A stretch of 64,000 nt of DNA. Source: Pterobdella sp. o SKG-2022 (Eukaryota > Annelida > Clitellata > Hirudinida > Piscicolidae). This document shows, piece by piece, positions 1 to 13,120 of the stretch (the stretch's first letter is position 1; every line of letters begins with the position of its first letter). A program made the translations under genes and the position numbers. The stretch is taken from positions 11,384,109-11,448,108 of the forward strand of contig OZ038323.1 in NCBI GenBank assembly GCA_964035795.1, given 5' to 3'. The notes below the pieces were generated by a model. It was given only the letters and a program-made list of their open reading frames with translations. It searched no databases and was not told the origin of the DNA.

Positions 1-208
1 GTTTCTGCCGTGTCAACTGAGGTTTGTGTGTGTGCGTGAGTTTGTGTGTATTTTCGGAGGTGTTTTTGTTTGGGTTTATTTGTATGTAGTTATGTTTAAC
101 ATTCTTTGTATGTGTTGGCTATTACAAAAGCTGTCTATTTTTGGATGCGTTTGCGTTTAGATTTGTGTTTCTTTAATATTTATATCGATTTACACAAACA
201 TGGGACAG

Positions 209-1769
209 TGATGTTATGTGTGGGATGCTGCATTGTGAACATCAAAACGAGAAGATCATGTTTTGGAAGGACACTTCTGCCTATCAGTTTGTTGAAAGCT
301 CCATCACAGTCAGTTGGAGTTATGATTGTTTAAACCATTATTGTTATTTATTATATCATTATTTTTAATTTTTCAAAATATTTTGTAAATATTGTTTTTG
401 GTCTTTTACAATCTATTTCCACATTTTCTTTTAATACATTTTAACCTATGCTATTGATGATGACGACGATGATGCCACTGTTAGATTGGGGCAGTGAGGC
501 ACCAGTGTCACGGAGTGGTGTACAACATGGGGGACTTCAGGGACAACCCTGGACTGGCGCCTGACGGGGCTGCTTGTGGTAAGAGCAAGGTTTGTGTTGA
601 GGTTGTTTATCAGGATCTAATTTGAAGCTTGTTGTACAATTCCTAGTTAGATTTTTGTAGGAATGATCTTTGCAGTAAAAAATATGTAATTTTATTTTTT
701 TGGTAATTTCAACACAATTTAGTAATAAAAATTTGCTAGATAACTTTAAAATGGCATATGACTGAAACAAGCATCTAACAGATGTGTGTGTCGAAGAAGT
801 GCCAACCTGTAGAGGACTACGTCTCTCAACTAGGGTGTCCTGATTGCCATTCTAACGGAGTTTGTTTCCTTCATCACCATATTATGTCTTTAAACTTAAA
901 AGAATGCTACCTTCACAACCTTCGCAGGTATGCAACTCTCTGAACCAGTGCCACTGTAACCATGGCTACCAGCCTCCTACTTGTGAGAACTGGGGTGGAG
1001 GTGGCAGTCTGCATTCCAACTCCGCTCGACCCCCTCCATGTAATCACTTTGTCAACTTCAAAATATATTATTATATACTCATCAAATATCTTTTTTAGTG
1101 TTTATTAATAAATTTAAAAAATCTAGCTTGTGAATTATTCTTCATGTTGTATTAAGCAATATTAATCATCTGAAACAGCAAACGCAGCAAAGATCGTGGG
1201 CATAACAATTGTGGTACTAATTCTACTGGCTGGGCTGATCTTCCTGGCTTTCAAACTTCTTTCCAGAAGGAATTTCATTCTAAAAGAGTTCTCACTTTCA
1301 CGATTAAAGTACTCATTGAATTATTTTTTTTAAACTACCTAAATGTTGTTAATTTCTCAACAGATCTTCAGACAATCAAAAAAAGATATATTACAAGCAG
1401 CAGCAGTTTTTACGCAAACAACAGCAACAAAATCAAAATCGTCTGCCCAGTGGCTTCGTGGCGGGAGACACCCAATCGACGGCTCTTCTCACCACTCTCC
1501 CTGCCAAGATGCCTCTCAACAACCCACCACCTCCCAGACCTCCTAAAACCAAACTCTCCAACACACCATCATTTAGTAGAGGTTACATTATTTTTGTTTA
1601 TTCAAATATAATACCAAGCTAACTCTCTACAGAGTTGGAACCCACACGTAAAGCACCTCCTCCACCGCCCACGTCACGAGAGGAGGAGTCAGACACCCCA
1701 ACCAACAAACGCCAGCTAAAAATTAAACCGTCATTCAAGCCGCCACCACCACCCAAACCAACGCTTTGA
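209..1769 (+). CDS. ADAM metalloprotease/disintegrin, 3' exons only (cysteine-rich, EGF, TM, tail)
   Basis: This is the C-terminal part of a membrane ADAM protease; the catalytic and disintegrin exons lie left of the window. Exons were read at about 209-329 (cysteine-rich domain, MCGMLHCEHQNEKIMFW), 495-590 (HQCHGVVYNMGDFRD then APDGAACGKSK, the usual ADAM block before the EGF repeat), 780-857, 928-1036 (EGF-like, CNSLNQCHCNHGYQPPTC, then a Gly-rich linker), about 1181-1306 (transmembrane helix IVGITIVVLILLAGLIFLAF), 1364-1579 and 1633-1769. The cytoplasmic tail is rich in PPPPRPP and PPPPPKP motifs, as in ADAMs whose tails bind SH3 domains. Stop is TGA at 1767-1769. The domain order is diagnostic for the family; which ADAM it is cannot be told without the protease domain. 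The exon at the membrane boundary has the least certain 3' end. Confidence 0.88.
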
Positions 1770-2003
1770 AACTTTTCGCCTATGACATTGCCTATTTATA
1801 TGTATTGCTTTCCATTGTTTATAAATGTCCTTTCACCTTTTATTCTTTTCAAGACAATCATGAACATAAACGTGGACATTGAGCGCCAGTCAAACTCTAA
1901 TCATTACAGCATTGTGTACATTGGAAAATACAAATCATATGCAATCATACAAGTATCAAATATCGTTCGATCGCAATAAATTAAAAATGACACAGTGACA
2001 AGC

Positions 2004-4246
2004 TTAGAGTTCAGTCTTCTTCACCTTGATCTTCTTGCCCTCCCTGGTGTACTTGGTGAGGGGGTCAGTTGATTGTTTAGCCAGGTACTTGATGAAGTCA
2101 TCTACCTCCCTGCCACCCTGTCAACATCAAACAATGTTCATGTATCAAGAAGGATGCACAGTTATAATGCACCAACCTCATATCTGAGAGGAGAGTCTTT
2201 CCTGTTCTTAGGAGCAAAGTAGAGGGTAGGGAAGCCAGAGACATGGTAGGGTGATGGCACATCATTCGCTGTGGCATCCATCTTGGCGATCACAATGTCA
2301 CTCTCTTCTGACAACTGTTGCATTCCAATCAATTGTAACACATTTAAACATTGATAATGTATTAATGACCTAATGATACAAAAACAATTACACCACCTTC
2401 TGGGCAAGTTCTTCATACTTAGGAGCAAGTGATTTGCAGTGACCACACCAGGGTGCATAGAACTCAATGAGAACATCTTTTGTGGGGTCATTCACAATCT
2501 CATCGAACTGTTCAGCTACCACCACCTGAGCATGTATTTATTGAGGTTTGATAGAAAAACACCAATATGGAATATAATGTCACCTTAACAGGAGCAGTAT
2601 TATCTGTGGGAATGGGCTCAGATTTGAGGTATGCCTTCAACTTGCCTTCCAAAAAATCACTCACAAATGCTTCCAATGATTCCATGCTGTTGATAAAAAA
2701 AGCTATTATGAAAGATGTCTCATACAAATTATGAAGAAACTCACCTGAAATCTGCCTTCATTGGAAACTTTCCACCATCAGCCCCCTTGGCTGCTGCATA
2801 CACCTGTTGATGATGGTGTGTTATTATGGTGGTCCCAAAGATAAGGAATGCCAACTTTGTCAGGTGAAGACTCGAAACTATTTTCATTCATCTCGTGACC
2901 AAACTCATCAGCATTTGCTACAGCAAAGTTGACTTTCTTATCAGCAAACTTTTGGGCTACTTTTATAACTCTGTTTTTGATTTTATAGTTAAATTTTTTA
3001 ATTATGAAAAATTTCAACTGCATACCTGTTCCTCCAGTAATTGGATCCTTTGGGGTTCTTGATATAATCAATGTTGTAGAAGACAGTGACGAGTGGGGCT
3101 GAAAAGTGTTTGTCATTGCTGGTTGTTCTGTGACCTACCAATCCAAACCTGCAAATTTTAACACATGTGCCTGACTATCATTCATTGTTATAAATAGACA
3201 TTATTATTACAAAAGTAGAAATACTAACACATTATCAGTGATCCAAGAGTCAAGTTGATTGATGGGCTGGTCTAATGCTTGTTGAGTGGGCAACAGTTTA
3301 GTATGGAGACGAGGAGGTTGGAAAATTACAACTTTAGCTCCATTGGCTCCAAAATTTTTTGCTACATCAGCAGAGAATGTGTGTGCAAAACGGAAAGAGT
3401 CGCTGAGTCTACCAGCTGTTTGTTGGAAAGCAGTGTTGTCTCCAGATGATGCTGAATCAAAGAAACCTGTAGGATGATTGTATTAATGTTATAAGTTAAA
3501 TGAGAAAAAAGAATTTCTTACTTATACCATAATGATTATCAGTTTTATTATTGTTCAACTATACCGATTATTGAGTGTTCTTCATTGTTGATGAAGTTAG
3601 TAGCCATTTCAACAGATGTGAGTTCTTTGGAAACAGGTCCTGCTTTGCTCTTCATGTATTTTACAATGCCAGCTAAGAAAAATAAATATGAAATAAAATT
3701 TATTATAACTTTGAAAGTTTTTTGCATCTTACCAGTCTCTCTTGGGCCTTCATAATCAAAAGCCAAAGAACCAGATTTGAACACTTTTAGAGTGGGGTAA
3801 CCAGAGACACCATGTTTACTGCAAGTTTCTTTTCCTCCTTCAGTACAGTCTACCTACAAATTTTATTTTTTGCAATTTTAGTTGGTTTTACGTTTTTTTT
3901 ACCAGTGAATCTACTTCTTATCATCATAATATACTCTATTACCTTGATGAGAGCCACAGGAGGATCATTATTTCTGAGAATTCCTGCAGCTGACTCAAAA
4001 TGCGGAGCCATTTTTTTGCAATGACCACACCTTAAAAGAAAAATAATTTTTTAAATTTTCAATTTTCAAACAAAAAATTTATAGCAACAAAAGATAATGT
4101 ACAACTTACCAAGGAGCATAAAACTTTACTAAAGCAACTTCATGAGAAGCTATTTTAGCTTCAAAATCTGCATCGTCATAAACAAGAACATTGTCTCCAT
4201 TAACGACGGATGCCGACACACATAGAAGGAGAATGATACGGAACAT
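2004..4246 (-). CDS. PDIA3: Protein disulfide-isomerase A3 (ERp57), 12 exons
   Basis: ER thiol-disulfide oxidoreductase of the ERp57 type, which folds glycoproteins with calnexin/calreticulin. Exons (minus strand): 4110-4246, 3943-4030, 3733-3853, 3565-3672, 3229-3466, 3026-3148, 2856-2970, 2745-2803, 2584-2686, 2397-2525, 2177-2314, 2004-2117; they sum to 491 codons, close to the family's ~500. The protein starts with a signal peptide ([17 protein letters not shown]), has thioredoxin domain a with [12 protein letters not shown] split by intron 1 between W and C, the b and b' domains (including [10 protein letters not shown]), and domain a' with [20 protein letters not shown] and [13 protein letters not shown], typical of PDIA3. 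It ends in KTEL, a KDEL-like retrieval signal instead of the vertebrate QEDL. Intron 7 is only 52 nt with a weak GTTGGC donor, but without removing it the frame is lost. Confidence 0.95.
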
Positions 4247-4429
4247 TGTCTTAAACAAACTGTTAGTTTAAAATGATTTAATGAAAAATTTAATATTATA
4301 CACTAATCCAATTAACCAAATTACTCACAACTAACGGAAGCTGAGAAGACCGGCGTTAAACCCTACTAATATTAATAGTAGTTATAGAAATTCGCTGTCG
4401 ATTTCTCATTGGTCAGCTAACGCAACGTG

Positions 4430-5132
4430 TTAATAATAATTTTTTTAATATAATAACTCAAATTATAAAACTGATTAATTATGATTTTATTTTTAAATTC
4501 ATCTTTTTTCAAGTATAACTACTTTTCTAAAAATATTTTGTAAAAAATTTTATTGTAAATTTTGAAATTTTAAATATTATTCTTCAATATAAATCAGAAT
4601 AATTTTTATTCTTGTATCAAAAACATTTAAAAAATAAAATAAAATACATTTTGCGACTTAAATTGTATGATATTAATTATAATATTTTTTTATTTACTTC
4701 AGTTTTGCTAAATTGTTTAAATCGTTAAAATAAATCAATTTACATTATAGGGAAATCTTTGATAAAAGCTTGAAATTTGCTGAGTATTCTTTTTCTTCAT
4801 TCATGTTATAAGAACGATGGCTCCTTTGGTCATCGTCTGAATATTTTCAAGGTTTGAATGTCAGATTTATTTTATTAATTATTTATAAGTTAAACAGTTT
4901 TGTTCTTTTAATTAATTATTTTGTTTTTTAAGCTAATTAATTAGATACTAAGGAAATTTAGACACTAAACATACATGCCAAAGTTCAAATTTTTAAAAAG
5001 TTAACATAGTACTTGTTTTTTCGTAACTTTTACTTTAGAATGATTACATTCATTTAAGTTTTTGGTAACAAAATATAAAATTGAAATTGGTTTCAAATTA
5101 TAAGGTGCAAGCTGAAATTTTGAGACTGAAGA
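4430..5132. other. AT-rich spacer
   Basis: Spacer between the PDIA3 start and a small plus-strand ORF. PDIA3 upstream sequence lies at its left edge; no promoter motif or further gene could be recognised. Confidence 0.5.
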
Positions 5133-5561
5133 ATGAGAACTAAAGGAAGAGAAAAAGATGGAGAGAGAGAAGGTCTAATTGAAACTAATTTTGAGGATTC
5201 CAAAAGCTCATCTTTTCTTCATCTCAAAAAGGCATTCAAATCACTGAAAAGAAAAGCAAATAACAAAAACAGCTTCAAAGCAACAAGTGATCATGACATG
5301 TGTCTTATGAATAAAGACCCACAAGACAAATATGAATGGAGTTCTGATAAGCAATCATATTCAAGTTTCATAAAATGCACCCCACTAAAGCACCAAAACA
5401 GCCTGTTCGGTGAAGATGATGAAAGCCACTTAAGTAATGATTTCTCATTGAATTGTAATAAAGAGAAAAGAAAAGATGGCAACAAAAAAACAAATGGAGA
5501 CAAAAAGATTAAAAAAAAGAAAAGTGCAAAAAAGGCAGCTAAAAGAGTATGTAGAGATTAA
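5133..5561 (+). CDS. Hypothetical Lys/Ser-rich small protein or first exon
   Basis: Open frame of 142 codons starting MRTKGREKDGEREGLIETNF, with acidic and Ser-rich middle and a very basic end (DKKIKKKKSAKKAAKR), which could act as a nuclear localisation signal. The codon content is less AT-biased than the flanks, suggesting it is coding. GTATGT near the end (after AAAAGA, about 5549) would serve as a splice donor, so this may be the first exon of a longer gene; no convincing downstream exon was found. No family recognised. Confidence 0.35.
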   Translation: MRTKGREKDGEREGLIETNFEDSKSSSFLHLKKAFKSLKRKANNKNSFKATSDHDMCLMNKDPQDKYEWSSDKQSYSSFIKCTPLKHQNSLFGEDDESHLSNDFSLNCNKEKRKDGNKKTNGDKKIKKKKSAKKAAKRVCRD

Positions 5562-8296
5562 CTTTTACTTTTATCTCCATATTATGGAACAACATTAGGC
5601 TATTAAACTTTAAAAACATCAATTAGTATGCTAATGTTTTATGATAAGGCTATAGTTATCGAAAATTATAGTTTTTCTTTTAAATAAATGTCTGAATCCT
5701 CAATTGATGTTCTTAAAGTTTAATTGCTATATAAAACATACATAAGATGACTGAAAAGTAACACTAGACCATTATATTATATTCACGGCACTTGATAATA
5801 GAAACTTGTCTAAGAATAAACATGGCATGTTTTTACTGATAAGCCTCTAATATCATTAAGCCTTTAATGCCATTTCAAATTCAAGACCAATCTAATCCAT
5901 TATCCTCTTAAACTCATGCTAAGCTTTTTTTTAATTTCCCAATAATCAATCAATTATTTTTTCCAACTGCCAATACAAAGAGGTATTGAACAACCTAGGT
6001 GGGCACAAAGACCTGGAGAGGCATTAAGACTGGATGCAACTTCCTGTGGACCGGTTTCAAGTCTATGTCACCTACTCTAGGCATGTGGGACCTGTCCCTA
6101 GATGTTGTGGGAGCTTTCAAGGTTGGTCCGAGGAGGTTCAGTTATCATGTAGTGGTTTTCATTCAGAAGTGGTGTGCACTGCATTTTTAAATAGTGTTTA
6201 GAATACTTGAAAATTTTACTTTTGCTTCACACATTATTTGCTTCAACAAACCAAATCACACTAGTCTGATGATCACAAATGAAGTTACACTGCTCTGTTC
6301 TTTTTTATTGTTTGTTAGCATGCCAAAAACATTAGTTTCATCTTTTTTTTCGTTACATTTAAAAAGTTTTTTAGATCCTTAATACTTTAACCTAGGATTG
6401 GAAGAAGAAAGAATGGAAAAATGACGATTTGATGGCGAATATTGATAGAAACTAATTTTAAACACCCAAAGAGTCTAGTTTTTTTTTTTTGTTAATGATT
6501 TACATAGTCATGCTATTGAGTTCAATTATTTTTGCAATCAGTATACTCCTTTTAAAGACTTAATGGCGAGTTCATTTTTGTTATTTCGTCACAAATTTTC
6601 CTATCTTACAAATGTATATTTTGAAGTATATTCACATAATTTCAAGCTCAACTCTATCACCATTGTAAATTGGTGGACTCTTTTCCATGTACGTGCACTT
6701 CCATTCTTGTTGCTTACGTTGTTATTTTTAGTATGTGTGACTTTTCAGTAGCGACATCTTACGCAAGGACCACATGCTTCAAACTCTTGAATTGCTTACA
6801 CTGCAAAGACTTCGATCTTTCAATTTTGAATAAATTATTTGTGTATTCAATAGTTCAAGTTTTTGATGACAATATCAAAATATCTATTAATTATGAAGGC
6901 ATCTGGATTCCCACTTAAGATGAGCACTGTAAACAGTAATAATTTTTGATATAGAAAATAAATTGATAAGAATGGTGATAAAGTGCTAGGATGGTACATT
7001 TGAATGGTAGGAGGAATATCATAAAGTGTGATACCATAGTAATACTTGGGCACTTGTAAACGATCATACACGAATGAGCAATGGAATAACAATATATATA
7101 CAATGTTGATGCGAACAAGAAAAAAATACTAGTTGCTATTTGAGCGTTGAGTGTTATCATTTTGTGTAACACACGTATAAACACGAGTGCAGCTGATGGC
7201 ACCGTTATCACTCGTCATATAAACAAGATTATGCTAGAAAAATTGGATAAGTTGACAACGAAGGGTATAGAGTGAAAATATATAATTTTTCCTGTTTAAT
7301 GACTTATGATATGAACCGTCCTAATTGAAAACGTCTGTAGCAATGAAATTAAGCTTTAGGTTGAAAAAATGAATTAAAAACAGCTTTAAAAACTCTGATT
7401 AAGACACCAAGTGAACTAGATTTGAGACCCGAGGTGATGTAGGAGGAGAAATATAAAAATCTTTAATGAAACGTTTCAAAATAACATTGAGTAAGACAGT
7501 GTGGGACGAAACAAAGATAGCACAGCCGTGAGTAACAAGATGGCATGATGTGGAAGCCGGTTTCTGAAAATGTTAAAAGTTATGTTATCTATTATTCATA
7601 ACAAAACCTGGTTTAAAAAATCTATTATTAATGATAAATTTTTAAAGGGATTTTCTATTTATAGAACCATCTTATTTTCATATTTAACTGTGTCATCTTA
7701 GTTTTCAATTCTTTTCTCATTTTTTCTCTCAACCAATCGTAACTTCTCAAAACAATTAAACCTAGCTTAAAAAGTCTTTATGTTAACTTTAGATTAATTT
7801 TTAAAAATGAAAAACATAAGAAAAAAACACATGGAAAAAGCTTTTCACGTACACACACTCAGAAGGATGTGAGATGCCAATTAAAAGACTTGTTTTCTTA
7901 CATTTTTTGCCATCTTTTTATGCATCTTATGTTTTAATTAGCTTTTTATTCCATTGTACTTTCATAAGCCTCTCATCTCTGCATTCAATACGTTGTTTCA
8001 ATCTCTCACATTCCAAAAAATTCAATTGTTTTCTCAATGGTTAGGAATTGTTATATTAATGAAGTTGGTTTGTTAATGATAAAACTAAGATCAACCTTTA
8101 AAATGTTTATTTTCGTCTGAAGAATCCCTTCTTGGCTTTGAACATAGCTTGTCCCAAGCCCTGTTCAAGTTTGCACCATGTTTCATCATGAAAGATTCAA
8201 AAACGAAGCGATATTTTGGTTTATTTTCTTTATTTTAATTTTTAAAAAATTGTTACTATAATTAATAAGCGAAAATAAATTAAAGGATAAATCGAT
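5562..8296. other. Intergenic AT-rich region with one GC-richer block
   Basis: Mostly unstructured AT-rich DNA with poly-A/T tracts. The block about 5980-6190 is clearly GC-richer than its surroundings but has stop codons in most frames and resembles no protein known to me; it may be a decayed repeat or a noncoding transcript. The segment just below 8297 probably includes the 3' UTR of the Kv2 gene. Confidence 0.45.
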
Positions 8297-10464
8297 TTAG
8301 GATTTAATTATTGTAAGATTACAAATCTTTCTTAATAAATAAAAGCCCATTAATGATTGGTCACATAAACACTTGTGCACAATCGATCCACATGTGTGCG
8401 CACTCATTTCAGCCCACATGGGCAGCTCAGACAGTTTAAAATCGAATCTCACCCAGTGTTTATCTTTGTCTTTCTTTTCTGAGGGCAGAACGTCGATGGT
8501 GAGATCCTTTATGAAGTGTGAAGGGTTCGTGGGGGGAGGTTTAAGGTCTTCTGGATTCTGATCTAAGGAACATATCGACCCTGAAAGCTGGGCATTTACC
8601 ATTGCTTCTCGCCTCTTCATTCCCTTCTCTTTCCTCATTTGATCTTGGTAATACTCGGCAAAGTTGTTGACGATGATGGGGATTGGCAGGGCAATCATGA
8701 GCACTCCACAAATACAACACACACTACCCACCAGCTTTCCCCACACTGTTATAGGCACTACATCCCCATAACCCACGGTTGTCATGGTGATTATGGCCCA
8801 CCAAAATGAGCCGGGAATGCTCTCAAAGCCGGGATTTTCATCTTTTTCAGCGCAGTAGGCAAGAGAAGAAAACATAAGAACTCCAATGGCCATGAAAAGC
8901 ACTAACAGACCGAGTTCTTTGTAACTTCTCTGCAGGGTGTATCCCAGAGATTGAAGGCCTGTTGAGTGCCGAGCCAGTTTGAGGATACGCAAAATTCGCA
9001 TAATCCTGAAGATCTGGACAACTCTTCTGACGTTTTGGAATTGTTCAGCTTTGCTGTTGGTTTCATCGAGTCCTAGAGATATGTAATAGGGCAGAATGGC
9101 CAAAAGGTCGATTATGTTCAATGGTGCTTTAAAAAACTGCCATTTTGCTGGACTGGCCCAAAATCTGCAAGTAGTGATATATAAAGAAGATACTTGGCTT
9201 ATGTTGAATAAGAGCACATAATCACCTGAGGAGGTACTCAAAAGTGAACCATGCGATGCAGACTGCCTCCACAATGACCAGGTGTCTGTTGTCATGGAAC
9301 TCACCTTTTTCATCGATTTGTTGGAGGCCAGGAAGGGTGTTGAGGGTCAGACCGATTGTGGAAATGACAATGAAAAGCACTGATATAATGGCAAGCACCT
9401 GTTTGTATCGATACCAAAAGTGACTTAAGAGAAAAATTAACTGTTAAGTGCATAATTAATTTCTATCGAATCGTCACTAGCATTTATGGGCATGCTGATT
9501 GGTTAATCGGGCAATCAATAAATCGACACACTATGTGTATAACGAACTTTAACTGATAAAGGTTTTATAACAAGGTCATGATTTTTAATTTGTTCTTTTC
9601 GTTTTAATGAAAACTTCTAAAATTTCAAATTTTATTTTTAGACATTTTTTTAATTTTTTGTCCATTCTTTCTAAAAAATTGTTTTCAAGTAGAAAGTAAA
9701 TATTTCATACTTGCTTATATAAAAGGTAATTTTGAAAGTTGATAATGGAAGCAAGCACCTACCCTGGCCGTCTTGGAAGAGGTGGGTTGTTCCAGCAGGT
9801 CCCACAACTTTCTCCTCACTTTGGCAAACTGCCCTGTTCCAAAATTTTCTACTTTCACTTCCACCAAACAATCTGCCTCTTTGCGGATTTCTTCCATCAC
9901 TCCTTCTTTCCTTTCGGTTCATCAGTTCGTTTAAACTTTAAATTTTATTCACTACAAGCCTCACCTGCGATGGTAGCGGTGTTGACAGCAGGGCTCCATG
10001 AAGAGTTCATCGATGCCCCAGTAGGAAAGGTCGTCTGAGAATGACAGTACACAGACATCTTCCATCAAATGTAGTTTTTTTGTACGATAAAAGTTGAGAA
10101 CACACGAGAAGGATGTTGGGTGTCTGTCGAAGAAAAACTCCAAGTTTTCATCTCTTGGCATTTCAATGTCGTCACACAACTTTTTCGCCTCTTCCAGACT
10201 ACGGCAGTTATGCAGCATACCCAGACGTGATTTGGGCAGACGAGCCAGTGACTTCCACATCACTTCGTGTCTCACACCACCTACGTTCAATACCACACGT
10301 TTGCTGTTCTCCATTCTTTTTCTGAACTCTTCTTCACTCAATTCTAGCGAGGAGTGAAAAGGTTCGAGAGGGGCGGATGGAACAGCTTTCAGTGGCTCCC
10401 TGGCTGGTAAAATTTCAACAGCACTCACTTTAGGAGATCTGTGCCCTCCACCTGTATTCCACAT
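8297..10464 (-). CDS. Voltage-gated potassium channel, Kv2/Shab type
   Basis: Delayed-rectifier potassium channel subunit of the Shab (KCNB) subfamily. Four exons: 9965-10464, 9763-9910, 9226-9398 and 8297-9164, summing exactly to 563 codons. Exon 1 encodes the T1 tetramerisation domain ([53 protein letters not shown]). Exon 2 covers the linker, exon 3 S1-S2, exon 4 S3-S6. The S4 sensor is [20 protein letters not shown] with regular arginines; the selectivity filter is [10 protein letters not shown]6 holds PIPIIVNNF, which separates Kv2 from Kv1/3/4 (PVP). The cytoplasmic tail after S6 is only ~125 residues, much shorter than in vertebrate Kv2.1, and its last ~40 residues look unlike channel sequence; a missed splice donor there is possible. 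Start chosen at the first Met ahead of T1. Confidence 0.93.
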
Positions 10465-11847
10465 TATTTTTTACTTCAAACAACTACCTTACTCTTTCAA
10501 AAACTTATCCGTTTTTTTGAAAATTCCAAATTTTAATTCTTCTTCATACGAAATTCATTATAACAACCATTATTAACTATTTTTGAAGAAGTAACAGTTG
10601 ATTTTCTACGTTACACTTGCAGTTTACTGAGCAAAATATTTCCAAATACGAAAACATTCTTGTAAACATATAAGTAGTTTGTGTACTGGTGGATGCATAG
10701 TTGTTATTATAACTACATTAGCGTATAATGAAAATAATAATGGTGAGTATGTGTTTAGCATAAACTCGTACACACGAAATAGAACTTTTTGAAATAAAAC
10801 TGAGTTTGATAAAGGTTACCTGCTGCTTGCTGACCACTTTTATGATAATTTCGTGCATATCTTAATCTACATCTTTTATGCAAAAACTTTTTTTAATTTT
10901 ATAATTGGAGCAGATAATGTAATTAAAATTTGTACCTATTTCAAGTTTTAAATATTTTTAGACGGCGCTTATCGATCGAGTGCGACCAGATACTTTGTAC
11001 GAAACAAGATCAAGCATTACTAAAAATTAATTACAAAAATTTATTTTTTTTAGTATTATTTAATTTTTTTCCAAATTTTCATCATAATGATTTGATAGTT
11101 ATTTTTCAATTTTAAAATTAGTTTATAAGATTTTAAGTAAGCGCATCACTTTTACCCGTTACTTTTAAAGTTTTCAAATATTAAAGATAAATTTCAAAAT
11201 GAAAAAAACTGAAAAACACAAATGAACTAATATTTTATAATGAAAAATTTTTATATTTGATTTAATTTATGATTAATTAGTCTATCATTTCAAGAGAAAA
11301 TATAATTTTTGTTTAAAAATCGGACACATCGACGTTTGATTTAAATGAAAACATTATAAATCACACATCGCCATGATCTCTTTGAAACATCATTAAAATA
11401 TTAATTGCTCCAAAATCATTACTTTTTAAAAATCTTTACTGAAAACTAGGAAGCTTCTCACTGCAAATTTGCTGAAAAACACCGTTAGAAGATTATTTGG
11501 TTCAAGGGAAAAGTTCTACCTAGTTCTTTTTAATGAGAGTTATGAAATGGCGATTGAGTGCTTCATACAGTTTTATTTATATGTTAACAAAATATTCATA
11601 AAATTCTAAATCTAAAAAATTCAATCAACTGTAAGTTATTATTTTTGATAAATTTTGCAAAAACAGTAGATACTTTAGTTTCACCATCACATAAGCAAGT
11701 TAAATATAGATAAACAGCTTTATTTTATCAAATATTTTCTAATTTTTACGCCATGTGGTGTTGAGGTAAGAATTTTTCTGATGCTAAACAATGGATACAT
11801 ACGAATCTCTAATAGATATTGTGTATAAATAACAACATCGTGAAACT
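10465..11847. other. AT-rich spacer upstream of the Kv2 gene
   Basis: Includes the Kv2 upstream region. No ORF with recognisable content, RNA gene or repeat family member could be supported. Confidence 0.5.
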
Positions 11848-13120
11848 TCATTGAGGGCTTGAGGGAGATTGACAAAGAGGACAAGAAAGCTTGTAACACT
11901 CAGCATCATTAAAACAACCGTCAAGTAATTGTATACAAAACTGCCTCTCACTGAATAGATGAAAAATATTATAAATACATATGTTACATTTTAAAAACGA
12001 ATTCAATTTTATATCGCACATAACTGAAATACATGAAAAACTTGAAGTAGTGTTACCGGTAGAAATTGGGTTGTTTAACACACCAGTCAAAATATTGGAA
12101 AGGGTAGGTTACATTGTCATCTGAAGTGAACCAGTTGAAGAGAGATGCTGGAGATGTCAAAGCGGATCTTTGTCCTCCTAACCAATACGCCGTTTTTGCG
12201 TTTATGACGCAGGTGGCATTCACAAGCGCTAGCAACGTTGCATTGATTGATTATCACACATATCACTATTTCATCATAAGCTAAAATAAAAGATTTGCTT
12301 AAATTGTAATTCAAGTAACAAATATGTCAAGATACAAACGATCATTGATCCTTGAACTTGCAACGAACGAGCTCACCCCAAGGTGCTCACTTTGAGAGTG
12401 AATGGATACCATGGTCGAGTCTGCGGCCAAACATCGGTTCCTCGAAGCATTCCAGGTTATGAATTCTGAGAGTACGTGATGGAAACATCACTTTAATGTT
12501 TTTTATATAGCGCTAAGTTAATGAGTGAAATCGTTAGCTAGACCGGAAATTTATTCATTTATTATGGGCTACGTGAATTTCGCCCTAAACAATTCGTTCC
12601 TGTTGACTAAGTCATACTTCATAACTATCCGGTCTTATCTATTTTTCATGCCAATAAAATACTGAAAAAAACTACCTGTAAAAAGCTTAAAGCACTTCTT
12701 GGCCAAAGAACTGTAAGTGAAACCTTCAACACAGAGCCCTTAGTTGAAAATAGTTAAAGTTTGAAACACTTATTCTTGGAATGGATAATTTTCAGTACCT
12801 TTGTTAGTTTGGAAGGCTAAGTACGAGGGGTGGTCTATGTAGGAGAGAAGAGAGATGTTGTGGTCGTGAGAGTGGATAGGGTAGAAATATTTGTTGTAAA
12901 GACAACACTGATCATTGTGGAACTGGAAACGCAGACAGGCTTTTGAAAGTTGACACTTCAACCCACAACTCAAAAGACTCCTTTCCATCGTGCATTGCGA
13001 AGAAAAAGTATCGACAAATGCAGCACTGTGATAATTTCTATTATCAATTTCTTGCAAACCATTTGAGAAAATAAAACTTTGAATATGCAAAAATGTGATC
13101 AAAGTAAATTTGCTCTCCAT
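11848..13120 (-). CDS. Secreted C-type lectin-domain protein with Cys-rich N-terminal region
   Basis: Five exons (12799-13120, 12676-12738, 12391-12465, 12057-12228, 11848-11950) sum to 245 codons. The protein starts with a hydrophobic signal peptide (MESKFTLITFLHIQSFIFS). Residues ~25-105 hold six Cys in a PAN/apple-like arrangement (SCGLKCQLSKACLRFQF, then QCCLYN). Residues ~110-244 form a C-type lectin-like domain: CVEGFTYSSLAKKCFKLF, TWNASRNRCLAADSTMVSIHS, YWLGGQRS, and CFNDAECYKLSCPLCQ, where the usual WND is replaced by FND. A calcium-site EPN/QPD pair is not clear; QPN precedes the last intron, so sugar binding is uncertain. Likely extracellular recognition, as in the large invertebrate CTLD families. 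The donor of exon 3 was chosen from two nearby GTGAGC sites because only this one keeps frame. Confidence 0.8.
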
